64,000 bases of DNA from an uncultured Oscillospiraceae bacterium (GCA_947629795.1 CANRFC010000005.1:56398-120397); one strand, 5' to 3'. Counted from the first letter of the stretch, positions 1 through 8,815 are shown. The notes: generated by a model not told the origin, from the sequence alone. Numbers and translations are program-made.

Positions 1-699
1 CGAGAAGCTGGACAGGACCTCCAGGTCCACATTGTATCGCTTTGCCATTTCCACCGAGCGGTTGTGGAGCACCTGGGCCCCCAGGGTGGCCAGCTCCAGC
101 ATCTCGTCGAAGGTGATCTCCTCCAGTTTGTGGGCCTCGGGCACCAGCCGGGGATCGGCGGTGAAGACGCCGTCCACATCGGTGTAGATCTGGCACAGGT
201 CGGCGTGGAGCACAGCCGCCAGGGCCACCGCCGAGGTGTCAGAGCCGCCCCGGCCCAGAGTGGTGATGTCTCCGTAGCGGTTGATGCCCTGGAAGCCGGT
301 GACAATGACGATGCTACGCTTATCCAGCTCGGCCAGGATGCGCTCGGTGTCGATGCGCTTGATGCGGGCGTTGCCATAGCCGGTGTTGGACTGCACCCCC
401 GCCTGCCAGCCGGTGAGGGAGATCACCGGGCAGCCCAGGACCTCGATAGCCATGGCACACAGGGCGCAGGAGATCTGCTCGCCGGTGGAGAGGAGCATAT
501 CCATCTCCCGCCGGGAGGCGTGGGGATTGATCTCCTTGGCCTTCTCGATGAGGTCGTCGGTGGTGTCGCCCTGGGCGGAGAGGACCACCACCACGTTGTG
601 GCCCCGTTTATAGGTCTCGGTGATGATCCGGGCCACGTTGCGGAGCTTATCCGCGTCGGCCACGGAGCTGCCGCCGAATTTCTGCACAATAAGTCCCAT
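1..699 (-). CDS. lysC: Aspartate kinase (LysC), 3' part outside the window
   Basis: Phosphorylates aspartate, the first step towards lysine, threonine and methionine. The frame is open from an ATG at 699 to the window edge (233 codons seen). It shows the kinase signature KFGGSSVA at residues 6-13 and the Gly-rich GRGGSDTSAVALAA stretch of the substrate site. The C-terminal regulatory ACT domains would lie beyond position 1. AAGGGGG precedes the ATG by about 10 bases. It lies 60 bp downstream of hom on the same strand, so the two are probably one operon. The ORF track omits this frame because it has no stop inside the window. Confidence 0.95.
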   Translation of the reverse strand, partial: MGLIVQKFGGSSVADADKLRNVARIITETYKRGHNVVVVLSAQGDTTDDLIEKAKEINPHASRREMDMLLSTGEQISCALCAMAIEVLGCPVISLTGWQAGVQSNTGYGNARIKRIDTERILAELDKRSIVIVTGFQGINRYGDITTLGRGGSDTSAVALAAVLHADLCQIYTDVDGVFTADPRLVPEAHKLEEITFDEMLELATLGAQVLHNRSVEMAKRYNVDLEVLSSFS

Positions 700-758
700 A
701 TGACGTTGTACCCCCTTGGTAGGTCATAGTCTATTTTATGCGCCCCTTGAGACTGCCG

Positions 759-1970
759 TCAGCCCTCCAGCACCCGGAAGACCGACAGAGGTTTCTCTCC
801 TGCCAGGGCTGCATCCAGGGCGGCACGGGTCATGGGCCTGGTGAGGAAGGCGGTCTCCCCTTCCGGGGCGTCCTCCCGAGCCAGGGGCTCGCCCGCCATA
901 ATGGCCGCCGCCCGGGCGGAGGGAGCGGAAAGCCGGACGTACCAAGGGCTCTCCAGGCTGTCAGGACCCCGGACGGCGTCAGGGGCGCCGGGGCCCCAGT
1001 CCAGATACTTGGGCGCCCCCTTGGTGCGGACGGCCTCCATCACATCGGCCACCACGGCGGAGGCGGTGGGCAGCTTGCCAGCCCCCCGGCCGTAGAACAT
1101 CACGTCTCCGATGGCGTTTCCCTTGACCTTGATGGCGTTGAATACGTCGTCGACCCCCGACAACGGGTCCTCCTCCCCCACCAGATGGGGCGCCACGAAG
1201 GCGGTAACACGACCGTCCTCCTCCCGGATGGCCCGGCCCAGGAGCTTGAGCTTGCAGCCCCGGCTGCCGGCGTAGGCCACATCGGCCAACGTCACGGCAG
1301 AGATGCCCTCAGTGGGCACCTGGGCGGGATAGATGTGCCTCCCAAAGGCCAGAGAGGCCAGGATGCAGATCTTTCGGCAGGCGTCGTGGCCCTCCACGTC
1401 GGCGGTGGGGTCGGCCTCAGCATAGCCCTTTGCCTGGGCCTCCTTCAGGGCATCGTCAAAGGACAGACCGCCCCGGATCATCCGCATCAGGATATAGTTG
1501 GTGGTGCCGTTGAGGATACCGGTGATCTCCTGAAGCTCGTTGGCGGCCAGGCACTGTTTCAGGGGCCGGATGATGGGGATGCCGCCCCCCACGCTGGCCT
1601 CGTAGAGGTAGCTCACCCCGTGCTCCCTGGCCAGCTCCATGAGCTCGCAGCCGTGCTCGGCCACCAGCTCCTTGTTGGAGGTGACCACGCTCTTCCCCGC
1701 CGTCAGGGCCCGTTTGGTGAATTCCCAGGCGATCCTGGCCCCGCCGATGGTCTCCACAACGATGTCCACCTCAGGGTCGTTCTCGATGAGGGAAAAATCA
1801 TGGATGACCAGTGGGGCAAAGGGGCTGTCGGGAAAATCCCGTACGTCCAGGACATATTTCAGCTCCACCGGGGAGTGGACCTTTTCCCCGATGTGCGCTC
1901 CGTTCTCAGTCAGGACCTGGGCAACACCGGAACCCACCGTGCCAAAGCCCAGAATGGCAACCTTTGCCAT
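759..1970 (-). CDS. hom: Homoserine dehydrogenase
   Basis: Reduces aspartate semialdehyde to homoserine with NAD(P)H. This 403-residue protein has the Rossmann motif GFGTVGSGVA near residue 8. The catalytic-domain stretches NGTTNYIL and AEADPTADVEGHDACRK follow near residues 180-225. The region after the catalytic domain is only about 65 residues, shorter than the full C-terminal ACT domain of many Bacillota homologues, so allosteric threonine control may be reduced (inference). It sits between the ACT-domain gene and lysC, 21 bp after the former, consistent with one threonine/lysine branch operon. Confidence 0.96.
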   Translation of the reverse strand: MAKVAILGFGTVGSGVAQVLTENGAHIGEKVHSPVELKYVLDVRDFPDSPFAPLVIHDFSLIENDPEVDIVVETIGGARIAWEFTKRALTAGKSVVTSNKELVAEHGCELMELAREHGVSYLYEASVGGGIPIIRPLKQCLAANELQEITGILNGTTNYILMRMIRGGLSFDDALKEAQAKGYAEADPTADVEGHDACRKICILASLAFGRHIYPAQVPTEGISAVTLADVAYAGSRGCKLKLLGRAIREEDGRVTAFVAPHLVGEEDPLSGVDDVFNAIKVKGNAIGDVMFYGRGAGKLPTASAVVADVMEAVRTKGAPKYLDWGPGAPDAVRGPDSLESPWYVRLSAPSARAAAIMAGEPLAREDAPEGETAFLTRPMTRAALDAALAGEKPLSVFRVLEG

Positions 1971-1991
1971 AGGTGCTCTCTCCTTTCTCTC

Positions 1992-2432
1992 TCAGCCGGC
2001 CAAGATCTCGCAGCGGACCACACCGGGAACCTCCCCCACCTGACTGAGCAGCTCCTCCATGGTCATGGTCAGAGCGGAGGTCTCGGCGCCGATGCTCACG
2101 GCGGCACTGCCTCCGGCGGGAATGTTCTGGTTGATGGTGAGGATGTTGGCCCCGCTGCGGGCAAAGATATTCAGCACCGAGGACAGGACCCCCGGCTCAT
2201 TCTTCATCATCACCTGGAAGGTGACGATGCGGCCGTTGAGCATGTCATTGAATGGCCGCAGGGCGTCCTTATATTTATAAAAGGCGCTGCGGCTGATGCC
2301 CACCTCCCGGGTGGCCTGGTTGACGGTCTCGGCCTCCCCGGTCTCCAGAAGCTGCTTGGCCCTGGCCACCTTCAAAAAGATGTCAGGAAGGGCCTGAGCG
2401 TCTACAATATAGTATTGGTGCGGCGTTCCCAT
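1992..2432 (-). CDS. ACT domain-containing protein (PheB/UPF0735 family)
   Basis: A 146-residue protein with an N-terminal helix-turn-helix-like segment (TVNQATREVGISRSAFYKYKD) and a C-terminal ACT domain of about 70 residues (residues 70-140). UPF0735/PheB-like proteins are commonly found just upstream of hom in Clostridia and are presumed amino-acid sensors; no reaction is established. I use the ATG at 2432 instead of the longer track ORF because AGGAGG lies about 11 bases upstream of it, and the extra N-terminus of the longer ORF is unlike a protein. It is the first gene of the hom-lysC operon. Confidence 0.88.
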   Translation of the reverse strand: MGTPHQYYIVDAQALPDIFLKVARAKQLLETGEAETVNQATREVGISRSAFYKYKDALRPFNDMLNGRIVTFQVMMKNEPGVLSSVLNIFARSGANILTINQNIPAGGSAAVSIGAETSALTMTMEELLSQVGEVPGVVRCEILAG

Positions 2433-2494
2433 CCTATGCCCAACCTCCTCTTGCTGTCCGTGTGGAATGTGCATTTGTATTTGTGCTGAAGTAT

Positions 2495-2523
2495 ATTCTA
2501 CCATAGCCCGTCCAAAACCGCAA
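2495..2523 (-). promoter_or_regulatory. Sigma-A-type promoter of the ACT-hom-lysC operon
   Basis: On the minus strand TTGCGG is followed by exactly 17 bases and TAGAAT, about 65 bp upstream of the ACT gene start. No lysine riboswitch or T-box fold is evident in the leader. Confidence 0.6.
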
Positions 2524-2580
2524 CCGACTTTCCCCAAAAAAGGTGCCCAACTTCCCTCGCCCTCCCGGCGGCGGTTTTGC

Positions 2581-2620
2581 AAAAAATAACGAGAGAGCAC
2601 GCCTGGACGTGCTCTCTCGT
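2581..2620 (-). terminator. Intrinsic terminator of the class A PBP gene
   Basis: A 13-bp perfect stem, ACGAGAGAGCACG paired around CCTGGA, is followed on the minus strand by TTATTTTTT. It lies just past the PBP stop codon. Confidence 0.9.
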
Positions 2621-2626
2621 GGGGAT

Positions 2627-5344
2627 TCAGGCATCCGGAGGAAGCAGGATCTCCGGGTCGCTCTCCACCGGGGCCGGCGGATCGGTCACCTCCGGCGGCG
2701 GCGAAGTGGGCTCCTCACCATGGATCCCTTCACTGGGCACAGGAGGCGGAGTAAGCTCCCCGATCTCCCCGCCGGTCTCCTCAGGAGGCAGCAGGGGTTC
2801 TGCCGTGGGGTAGGTGGCCGGGTCGGCCGGGTCAAAGAGGGGATCCTGTTCCGCTGTGGGCCAGGTGGAGGGGTCGGTGATGTCAAAGGTCGCCGGGTCG
2901 TAAGGCTCAGGCTCCAGGAACCACTCCTCCGTGTGGATGGGACAGGTCCCCAAGGCCTCCAGGGCACTCTTGGTATACCCGTTGTCCTCTGGAACTACGC
3001 CGCCCACATACTCCCGCGGAAAGTCCAGAACAGAAATGGTGACTTTCCCGGCGATCTGGGTGCCGTCCTCCAGCGTACCGGCCTCGGGGCAGAACTCTCC
3101 GGCCAGATAGTACTTGGGGCCGTCCGTCTCGCCCTCTTCTTCTGTAACGGCAGAGGCATTGCACACCTCCACCTGGACGTGGGCGTCGCAGTACTCGGTG
3201 GGTACATCCTCGGCGTAGAGATATCCCTTGGCCACCCGGCTGCCCCGCTGGTCGGCCCGGCAGGCGTCGGTGGGAAGCTTTCCGGTATCCATACAGTACT
3301 CAAACTCCACCAGTTCATCAGGCTTGGGGAAGGATTTGTTTTCCAGATCGCTGTGGACCTGGCTCATGACCATGCTCCACAGCTTGGCCGCCGGGTTTCC
3401 CTTGGCCTCTACCCGCTCCGGATTGTCATAGCCCACCCATACCGCGGCGGTGTAATAGGGCGTATAGCCCACAAACCACCGGTCACAGTTGGAGGTAGTG
3501 GAGCCGGTCTTGCCGGCGATGGTCATGCCCTCAAAGTAGGCGTCGTCACCGCCGCCCTCGGTGACCACGTGCTGGAGCATTTCGTTGATATAGTAGACGG
3601 TCTTCTCCTTGAGCACCGGCACGCTGACGCTCTCGTTGTTCAGCAGCTCCCTCTGGTTGGGGTCCACGGCCGCCGAGAGGACCACCTTGGAGTAGGTCCT
3701 GGGCTTGATATACACGCCGTTGCGTGGAAATACCGAATAGGCGCCTGCCATATCCATGGTGGAAACTCCGTCGGTAAGGCCACCCAGAGCCAGCTGGGAG
3801 TAGCCGATATCCGACTTCACCGAACCGTTGATGGTCCGGCTGACCACCAGATGGTCGGGATCCACTCCAAACTTTTCAACCAGATACTCATAGCCCACCT
3901 GGGGGGTGACCTGCATCAGGGTCCGAACCGCCACGGTGTTGGTGGAGTTTGCCACAGCGTAGTCCACCGTCATTTGTCCGAAATAGCGGTTGTTCACGTT
4001 GGAGGGCCAGGGCTTCTCCCCCAGCAGCATGGGAGGGCTGTCCTCCAGGACCGAATAGGGCGTAATGAGCCCCATCTCCAATGCGGGAGCGTATACCGAC
4101 AGAGGCTTGATGGAAGAGCCCGGCTGCCGCTGGGTCCGGGAGGCCCGGTTCCAGCCCCGGGTATCCTTCACCGTCTTCTCTCCCATCTTGCCCGCCAGAC
4201 CCACCACGTTGCCCTGGGGGTCCACCACCACGATGGCAGACTGGAGCTGCTGGCCGGAAGGCGAGGTATAGGGCAGATTCTCGGCGTTGGAATAGATATC
4301 CTCCACCGCCGCCTGCACCTTGGGGTCCAGGCAGGCATAGATCTCCAGGCCACCGGAATAGACCAGGTCCTTGGCCACGGTCTCGGAGTAGTTGTACTGG
4401 TCCATAAGGTCGTTGATAACGTCGGTGATGACCTGCTCGGTGTACCAGCTGTAATTGGTGTTGGTCTTGCCCGAGGAGTCGGCGGATCGGAAGTTGATGA
4501 CCTCAGCCTTGGCCGCCACCTTCTCCTCCTCGGAGATATAGCCCTCGGTCTCCATCCAGTCCAGCACATAGCCCCGCCGCTCGGCGTTCTTTTCCGGGTG
4601 GGTAAAAGGGTCGTAGATGGAGGGGTTGTTGGTGATGGAGATCAGGCTGGCGCACTCGGCCAGGTCCAGCTCGGAGACATGCTTTCCAAAGTACTTGTAG
4701 GAGGCGGTATACACCCCGTAGCAGTTCCTGCCAAAGTAGACATAGTTGAGATACCACTCCAGGGTCTGCTCCTTGGAGTATTTCTTGTCGAACTCCAGGG
4801 CGGTGAAGATCTCCTGGACTTTCCGCTTCACCGTCACGTCGTCATACTGGGTCAGGTTCTTGATGAGCTGCTGGGTGATGGTGGATCCGCCCCGGATCTT
4901 GCCGCCGGTAAAGAAGGAGAGCACGCCCCGGCCGGTACTGAGCCAGTCCACGCCGTGGTGCTTATAGAAGCGCCGGTCCTCGATGGCCACGGCGGCGTTG
5001 AGCAGATCCTTGGGGATGTTCTCATAGGCCACCAGTACCCGGTCCTCGCCGCCGTGAAGGGTCTCATACTCCACGGCCTCACCGGTGATGGGGTCAGTAT
5101 AGTAAATGGTGCTGGACAGGTTCATGGGGTAGTCGGCCACGTCCAGGTCTGTCTTGGGCATGATGACGGTCTTGATATACACGGCGGCAAAGCAGGCCAG
5201 GAAAGAGCAGGTAATGACAAACACCAGCAGCAGTGTGCCGATGATGGTAAGGACCCTGCGCAGGACCGGATGGCGCCTTCTTCGTTTTCGCACGGGCCGA
5301 GGCTCGCCGCTCTGAGCGGGACGCTGGGTATTCTCTTCAGCCAC
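2627..5344 (-). CDS. Class A penicillin-binding protein (PBP1a-type)
   Basis: Bifunctional glycan polymerase and cross-linking enzyme of the cell wall. The 905-residue protein has a basic cytoplasmic tail, one membrane helix at residues 30-55, and a GT51 domain with EDRRFYKHHG (residue 122 onward) and GGSTITQQLI (152-161). The transpeptidase has SSIK (410-413), STN (467-469) and KTG (612-614). An acidic, Pro-rich extracellular tail of about 150 residues follows. I start at the GTG at 5344, which has GGAGGT six bases upstream; the track ORF begins 26 codons earlier without a ribosome site. Own promoter and terminator make it monocistronic. Confidence 0.95.
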   Translation of the reverse strand: MAEENTQRPAQSGEPRPVRKRRRRHPVLRRVLTIIGTLLLVFVITCSFLACFAAVYIKTVIMPKTDLDVADYPMNLSSTIYYTDPITGEAVEYETLHGGEDRVLVAYENIPKDLLNAAVAIEDRRFYKHHGVDWLSTGRGVLSFFTGGKIRGGSTITQQLIKNLTQYDDVTVKRKVQEIFTALEFDKKYSKEQTLEWYLNYVYFGRNCYGVYTASYKYFGKHVSELDLAECASLISITNNPSIYDPFTHPEKNAERRGYVLDWMETEGYISEEEKVAAKAEVINFRSADSSGKTNTNYSWYTEQVITDVINDLMDQYNYSETVAKDLVYSGGLEIYACLDPKVQAAVEDIYSNAENLPYTSPSGQQLQSAIVVVDPQGNVVGLAGKMGEKTVKDTRGWNRASRTQRQPGSSIKPLSVYAPALEMGLITPYSVLEDSPPMLLGEKPWPSNVNNRYFGQMTVDYAVANSTNTVAVRTLMQVTPQVGYEYLVEKFGVDPDHLVVSRTINGSVKSDIGYSQLALGGLTDGVSTMDMAGAYSVFPRNGVYIKPRTYSKVVLSAAVDPNQRELLNNESVSVPVLKEKTVYYINEMLQHVVTEGGGDDAYFEGMTIAGKTGSTTSNCDRWFVGYTPYYTAAVWVGYDNPERVEAKGNPAAKLWSMVMSQVHSDLENKSFPKPDELVEFEYCMDTGKLPTDACRADQRGSRVAKGYLYAEDVPTEYCDAHVQVEVCNASAVTEEEGETDGPKYYLAGEFCPEAGTLEDGTQIAGKVTISVLDFPREYVGGVVPEDNGYTKSALEALGTCPIHTEEWFLEPEPYDPATFDITDPSTWPTAEQDPLFDPADPATYPTAEPLLPPEETGGEIGELTPPPVPSEGIHGEEPTSPPPEVTDPPAPVESDPEILLPPDA

Positions 5345-5401
5345 AGTGATACCTCCATTGACAGGTTTCCCTGAAAAATGTGTATATGATCTGATTCTTA
5401 C

Positions 5402-5430
5402 ATTATAGCCATGATAGCCCATTTTGTCCA
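5402..5430 (-). promoter_or_regulatory. Promoter of the class A PBP gene
   Basis: Minus strand TGGACA, 17-base spacer, perfect TATAAT, about 55 bp upstream of the GTG start. Confidence 0.7.
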
Positions 5431-5503
5431 GTCAAAAAAAGCTGAAGATATCCTTACGATCCCCTCCCCTTCCGCCGCGGCAAAAATTTCGCCTGCGGCG
5501 GCC

Positions 5504-5532
5504 TTGCTTTTTCCCCTCTGAGGGGGTACAAT
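5504..5532 (+). promoter_or_regulatory. Promoter of the DUF1292 gene (and possibly the 6S RNA)
   Basis: TTGCTT, 17-base spacer, TACAAT. The spacer holds a small CCCCTCTGAGGGG dyad. Confidence 0.65.
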
Positions 5533-5566
5533 AGTGGCAGAAATTCAGTACAAGGAGGTCCACCCC

Positions 5567-5860
5567 ATGAGCGAGGAATACGGCCCCGATTTCGTCTCCC
5601 TCACCGATGAGGACGGAAATGAATTTGAACTGGAGCATGTGGACACCATAGAGTACAAGGGACAGATCTACATGGCCTTCTTCCCCGCCGACACTGGGGA
5701 GGACACCGAGGACGACCCGGACACCGGCCTCATCATCCTCAAGGTCATCCAGGAAGACGGCGAGGAGCAACTCGCCACTCTGGACAGTGACGAGGAGCTG
5801 GAGGAGGTCTACGACCAATTCATGCAGGACCTCTTCGACGAGGAGGATGAGGAGGGCTGA
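5567..5860 (+). CDS. DUF1292 domain-containing protein (YrzB-like)
   Basis: A 97-residue, very acidic protein (calculated by eye; Asp/Glu dominate the last 50 residues). The pattern FVSLTDEDGNEFELEHVDTIEYKGQIYMAF fits DUF1292, a small Bacillota family of unknown function often near yrzL/ruvX-type genes. The ATG at 5567 is chosen because AAGGAGG lies seven bases upstream; the track ORF starts 11 codons earlier. Nothing suggests a membrane segment or an enzyme motif. A structural RNA follows 30 bp downstream. Confidence 0.85.
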   Translation: MSEEYGPDFVSLTDEDGNEFELEHVDTIEYKGQIYMAFFPADTGEDTEDDPDTGLIILKVIQEDGEEQLATLDSDEELEEVYDQFMQDLFDEEDEEG

Positions 5861-5888
5861 CCTGCCTCACCCGCCGGATTTGGAACGC

Positions 5889-6082
5889 AAAACCCTGCCT
5901 GGTTCGTGATGGGCTCTTTTAAACCCACATTTAGAAAACGGGATGCTAACTCGACACCGCGGTTCGCAGACCTCCCGGCCTATGGCCGGAAGTTGGGAGC
6001 GGTAAAGCGGTGCGGAGGCGACCCACCTGCCGGAGACGTGCAGGTTCTAAACGGGTCCACACGGCCAAGGCGGGGCTTTTTT
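5889..6082 (+). ncRNA. ssrS: 6S RNA (SsrS-like), RNA polymerase regulator
   Basis: About 190 nt with no ORF but clear long-range pairing. The 5' end (CCCTGCCTGGTTCGTG) pairs with the 3' end (CACACGGCCAAGGCGGGG) as a closing stem. Inside are an open central region and a terminal arm, ACCGC..GCGGT enclosing CTCCCGGCC..GGCC..GGGAG. Poly-T follows at the 3' end. This is the 6S architecture: a long imperfect hairpin with a central bubble that mimics an open promoter and binds the sigma-A holoenzyme. Recognition is from fold and remembered sequence similarity to clostridial 6S RNA, without a covariance search. Confidence 0.75.
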
Positions 6083-6165
6083 CTGCAGAACGGCAGGGCC
6101 GGCGTTTCTCCCGTCTTCGCCCAGATGTGGGCAAAAGCTGAAGATCTTCTTTCTCTTCTCCATCA

Positions 6166-6190
6166 GAAACCGCTTTGAGAGCGGTTTTTT
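6166..6190 (+). terminator. Intrinsic terminator upstream of the prsA-like gene
   Basis: AAACCGCTTTGAGAGCGGTTTTTT forms a short GC stem with a T-run. It probably ends transcripts coming from the DUF1292/6S region. Confidence 0.75.
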
Positions 6191-6212
6191 GCTTTTTCCC
6201 GCCTTTTGGGGC

Positions 6213-6241
6213 TTGCATGACGGAAGATTTTCTTGTATAAT
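6213..6241 (+). promoter_or_regulatory. Promoter of the prsA-like foldase gene
   Basis: TTGCAT, 17-base spacer, perfect TATAAT, about 50 bp upstream of the ATG at 6298. Confidence 0.8.
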
Positions 6242-6297
6242 AACAACTTGCGTAAAACGCCTTTTTTGACAGCAAATAATTGAGAGGACTGAACTGC

Positions 6298-8001
6298 ATG
6301 AGCGCATCCGATAAGAAAAGGCAGCGGAAAGAGGCTGCCGAGGCCCAGGGGCTGACCCAGCAGGAGCTCCGGGAGCAGGCCAAGGCCAAGACCGCCAAGC
6401 GGAACAAGACCATCTACACTGCGGTGGGGGTCGTCTGCGCTGTGGGCGCTGTTGCCCTGCTGGTGTGGAACTCCCACTTCTGGGAGAAGGGCGCCGTGGC
6501 CGCCACCATCGACGGGGTGGATTACAAAGCCGCTGACCTTCAGTATTATTACTCCCAGGTCCGCAACAGCGAGATCCAGATGGCCCAGTATTACGCCTAC
6601 TACGGCATCCCCGCCACTTTTGACGCCACTGTGAGCGACGGCGAGCAGTGGTACAGCGAGAGCGACGGCAAGACCTATGCCGACTACTTCCGGGAGCAGG
6701 CCCTCACCTCCCTTCAGCAGACCGCCGTGGCCTGCAAGGCCGCCCAGGAGGCCGGCTACACTCTCTCTGAGGCCGGCGAGAAGGAGCTCCAGGAGAACCT
6801 GTCCAGCTTTGACAAGTACGCCGCCCAGTCCAACATGACCCGGGGCGCCTATATCTCCTACCTCTACGGCGGCGAGGTCACCGAGAAGGTCCTCACCCGC
6901 AACCTGCGCAACGATATCCTGGCCGACGAGTATCGCCAGTACTACCAGGACAGCCAGACCTATGAGGACGCCGACCTGGAGGCCTACTATAAGGAGCACG
7001 CCGACACCCTGGACAGCTACACCTACCGCACCTTCACCGTGGACGGCTCCGTGCCCGTGACCACCGATGACGAGGGCAACGAGGTGGAGGCCACCGACGC
7101 TGAGAAAGAGCAGGCCATGCAGGTGGCCAAGGCCCAGGCCGACAAGGCCGTTAAGGAGATCCAGGAGGCCGACGACGCCGAAAAGGCCTTCATCGAGGCC
7201 GCTCCCAAGTATGTCGCCGAGACCTCCAAGGACGCCTACGCCGACGAGAGCTACTCCCTCCGGGAGGACATCCTGGGCAGCACCCTGGGCTCCAGTGACT
7301 CTGCCGCTTACAGCTGGCTCATCGATTCCAGCCGCAAGGCCGGAGACGTCACCTCCATCGAGGTCACCAACGGCTATCAGGTGGTCCTCTTCCTGGGCCG
7401 GGAGCTCATCACCGACCCCACCGTGGACATCCGCCATATCCTGATCAAGGCCAAGACCTCCGATGAGGATGAGACCGACGAGAACGGCCAGAAGATCCCC
7501 TCTCAGGCCGAGCTGGACGCCGCCAAGGCCGAAGCTGAGGCCCTGCTGGAGGAGTGGAAGTCCGGCGAGGCCACAGCCGAGAGCTTCGGAAAGCTGGCCG
7601 AGGAGCACTCCGACGATCCCGGTTCTGCATCCAGCGGCGGCCAGTACAAGTACGTCACCCAGGGCTGGGCCTTTGAGGGCTTCAACGACTGGTGCTTCGA
7701 CTCCTCCCGTCAGCCGGGCGATACCGGCCTGGTGGAGAACCCCCAGGCGGGTCAGCAGGGCTGGCACATCATGTACTTTGAGAAAGCGGAGGAGCCCGCC
7801 TGGAAGGGCACTGCCATCTCCGCCAAGCAGTCCAGCGACCAGACCGAGTGGTTCAACGGCCTGATGGAGGCCTCCACTGCCGGGACCAAGGACGGCATGA
7901 AGTATGTGGGTGCTGCCAATACCGCCCAGCCCACCCCCGCCGAGAGCGCTGAGCCGGAGGCCAGCACCGAGCCCGAGGCCAGCGAGAGCCCTGAGGCATA
8001 A
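6298..8001 (+). CDS. PpiC-type peptidyl-prolyl isomerase, PrsA/SurA-like foldase
   Basis: Extracytoplasmic folding helper for secreted proteins. Of 567 residues, the first 40 are charged and cytoplasmic. A membrane helix (TIYTAVGVVCAVGAVALLVW, about 41-60) anchors the protein. A SurA-like chaperone region and then a parvulin/PpiC rotamase domain (DIRHILIKAK ... EEHSDDPGSASSGGQY) follow, and an Ala/Glu/Pro-rich tail ends the protein. There is no lipobox Cys, so the anchor is the N-terminal helix, unlike lipoprotein PrsA of bacilli. ATG at 6298 has GAGAGG upstream. It has its own promoter and terminator. Confidence 0.9.
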   Translation: MSASDKKRQRKEAAEAQGLTQQELREQAKAKTAKRNKTIYTAVGVVCAVGAVALLVWNSHFWEKGAVAATIDGVDYKAADLQYYYSQVRNSEIQMAQYYAYYGIPATFDATVSDGEQWYSESDGKTYADYFREQALTSLQQTAVACKAAQEAGYTLSEAGEKELQENLSSFDKYAAQSNMTRGAYISYLYGGEVTEKVLTRNLRNDILADEYRQYYQDSQTYEDADLEAYYKEHADTLDSYTYRTFTVDGSVPVTTDDEGNEVEATDAEKEQAMQVAKAQADKAVKEIQEADDAEKAFIEAAPKYVAETSKDAYADESYSLREDILGSTLGSSDSAAYSWLIDSSRKAGDVTSIEVTNGYQVVLFLGRELITDPTVDIRHILIKAKTSDEDETDENGQKIPSQAELDAAKAEAEALLEEWKSGEATAESFGKLAEEHSDDPGSASSGGQYKYVTQGWAFEGFNDWCFDSSRQPGDTGLVENPQAGQQGWHIMYFEKAEEPAWKGTAISAKQSSDQTEWFNGLMEASTAGTKDGMKYVGAANTAQPTPAESAEPEASTEPEASESPEA

Positions 8002-8012
8002 CAAGTCAAACC

Positions 8013-8046
8013 GGAAGGCCGCCCATCCGGGCGGCCTTCCCTTTTT
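8013..8046 (+). terminator. Strong intrinsic terminator after the prsA-like gene
   Basis: GGAAGGCCGCCC and GGGCGGCCTTCC pair perfectly around ATCC, followed by CTTTTT. Confidence 0.92.
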
Positions 8047-8086
8047 CACTCCCACATTTTTCACTCCCACATTGGAGGAACTGCAA

Positions 8087-8812
8087 ATGGAATCCCCTTT
8101 TCTCCGCACGGAAATGCTCCTGGGGCACGATGCCATGGAGACTCTGAAACGTTCCCACGTGGCCGTTCTGGGCCTGGGAGGCGTGGGCTCCTGGTGTGCC
8201 GAGGCCCTGGCCCGCTCCGGCGTGGGTGAGCTCACCCTGTGCGACTGCGACACCGTGAGCGTCACCAACCTCAACCGCCAGTTGGAGGCCACCGTGGACA
8301 CGGTGGGCCGGGACAAGGCCCAGGCCATGGCGGAACGGGTGGCCCAGGTGGCCCCGGACTGTCAGGTCCACCCCCTCTCCTACCGCTATTCCCCCGAGGA
8401 CCGTGAGACCTTCTTCGCCCGGCGCTATGACTATATCGTGGACGCCATCGACACGGTCTCAGCCAAACTGGACCTGATCCAGACCGCCCTGGAGCGGGGC
8501 ATCCCCATCATCTCAGCCCTGGGCACCGGCAACAAGCTGGACCCCTCCCAGTTCCGCATCTCCGACATCTCCAAGACCGAGATCTGCCCCCTGGCCCGGG
8601 TCCTGCGCAAGGAGCTCCGGGCCCGGGGCGTGGCCCACCACCGGGTCCTCTGGTCCCCCGAGGAGCCCCGCACCCCCTGTGACTGCGGCGAAGCTCCCCC
8701 TCCCGGCCGGCGCTCCATCCCCGGCAGCGTCCCCTGGGTCCCCTCGGTGGCCGGGCTCATGCTGGCCGGCGACGTGGTCCTCTCCCTTGTCCAGAACCGT
8801 CCGGACGTATAA
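8087..8812 (+). CDS. tcdA: tRNA threonylcarbamoyladenosine dehydratase (TcdA, ThiF fold)
   Basis: ATP-dependent cyclisation of the t6A37 modification of tRNA to ct6A. The 241-residue protein has the E1/ThiF nucleotide motif GLGGVGSWCAEALARSG near residue 28. Next come CDCDTVSVTNLNRQ and VDAIDTVSAKLDLI, and the family C-terminus GSVPWVPSVAGLMLAGDVV. The ATG at 8087 follows TTGGAGGAA; the track ORF extends 61 codons upstream through the terminator and is not the real start. It follows the terminator without an obvious promoter; two copies of TTTTTCACTCCCACA lie just upstream. Confidence 0.93.
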   Translation: MESPFLRTEMLLGHDAMETLKRSHVAVLGLGGVGSWCAEALARSGVGELTLCDCDTVSVTNLNRQLEATVDTVGRDKAQAMAERVAQVAPDCQVHPLSYRYSPEDRETFFARRYDYIVDAIDTVSAKLDLIQTALERGIPIISALGTGNKLDPSQFRISDISKTEICPLARVLRKELRARGVAHHRVLWSPEEPRTPCDCGEAPPPGRRSIPGSVPWVPSVAGLMLAGDVVLSLVQNRPDV

Positions 8813-8815
8813 AAC

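Noticed and set aside
2433-2580. Lysine riboswitch upstream of the hom-lysC operon
   Set aside because: Region too short and lacking the five-helix core; the ACT protein is the more likely sensor.
2543-5374. 943-codon plus-strand ORF opposite the class A PBP
   Set aside because: Mirror of the PBP coding frame with no ribosome site and no protein-like pattern.
8041-8077. Tandem copy TTTTTCACTCCCACA upstream of tcdA
   Set aside because: Only two 15-base copies beside a terminator T-run; too little to call an operator or an insertion duplication.
6163-8328. 721-codon minus-strand ORF opposite the prsA-like gene
   Set aside because: Crosses the prsA terminator and promoter and is Gly/Leu/Val repetitive; clearly a shadow.
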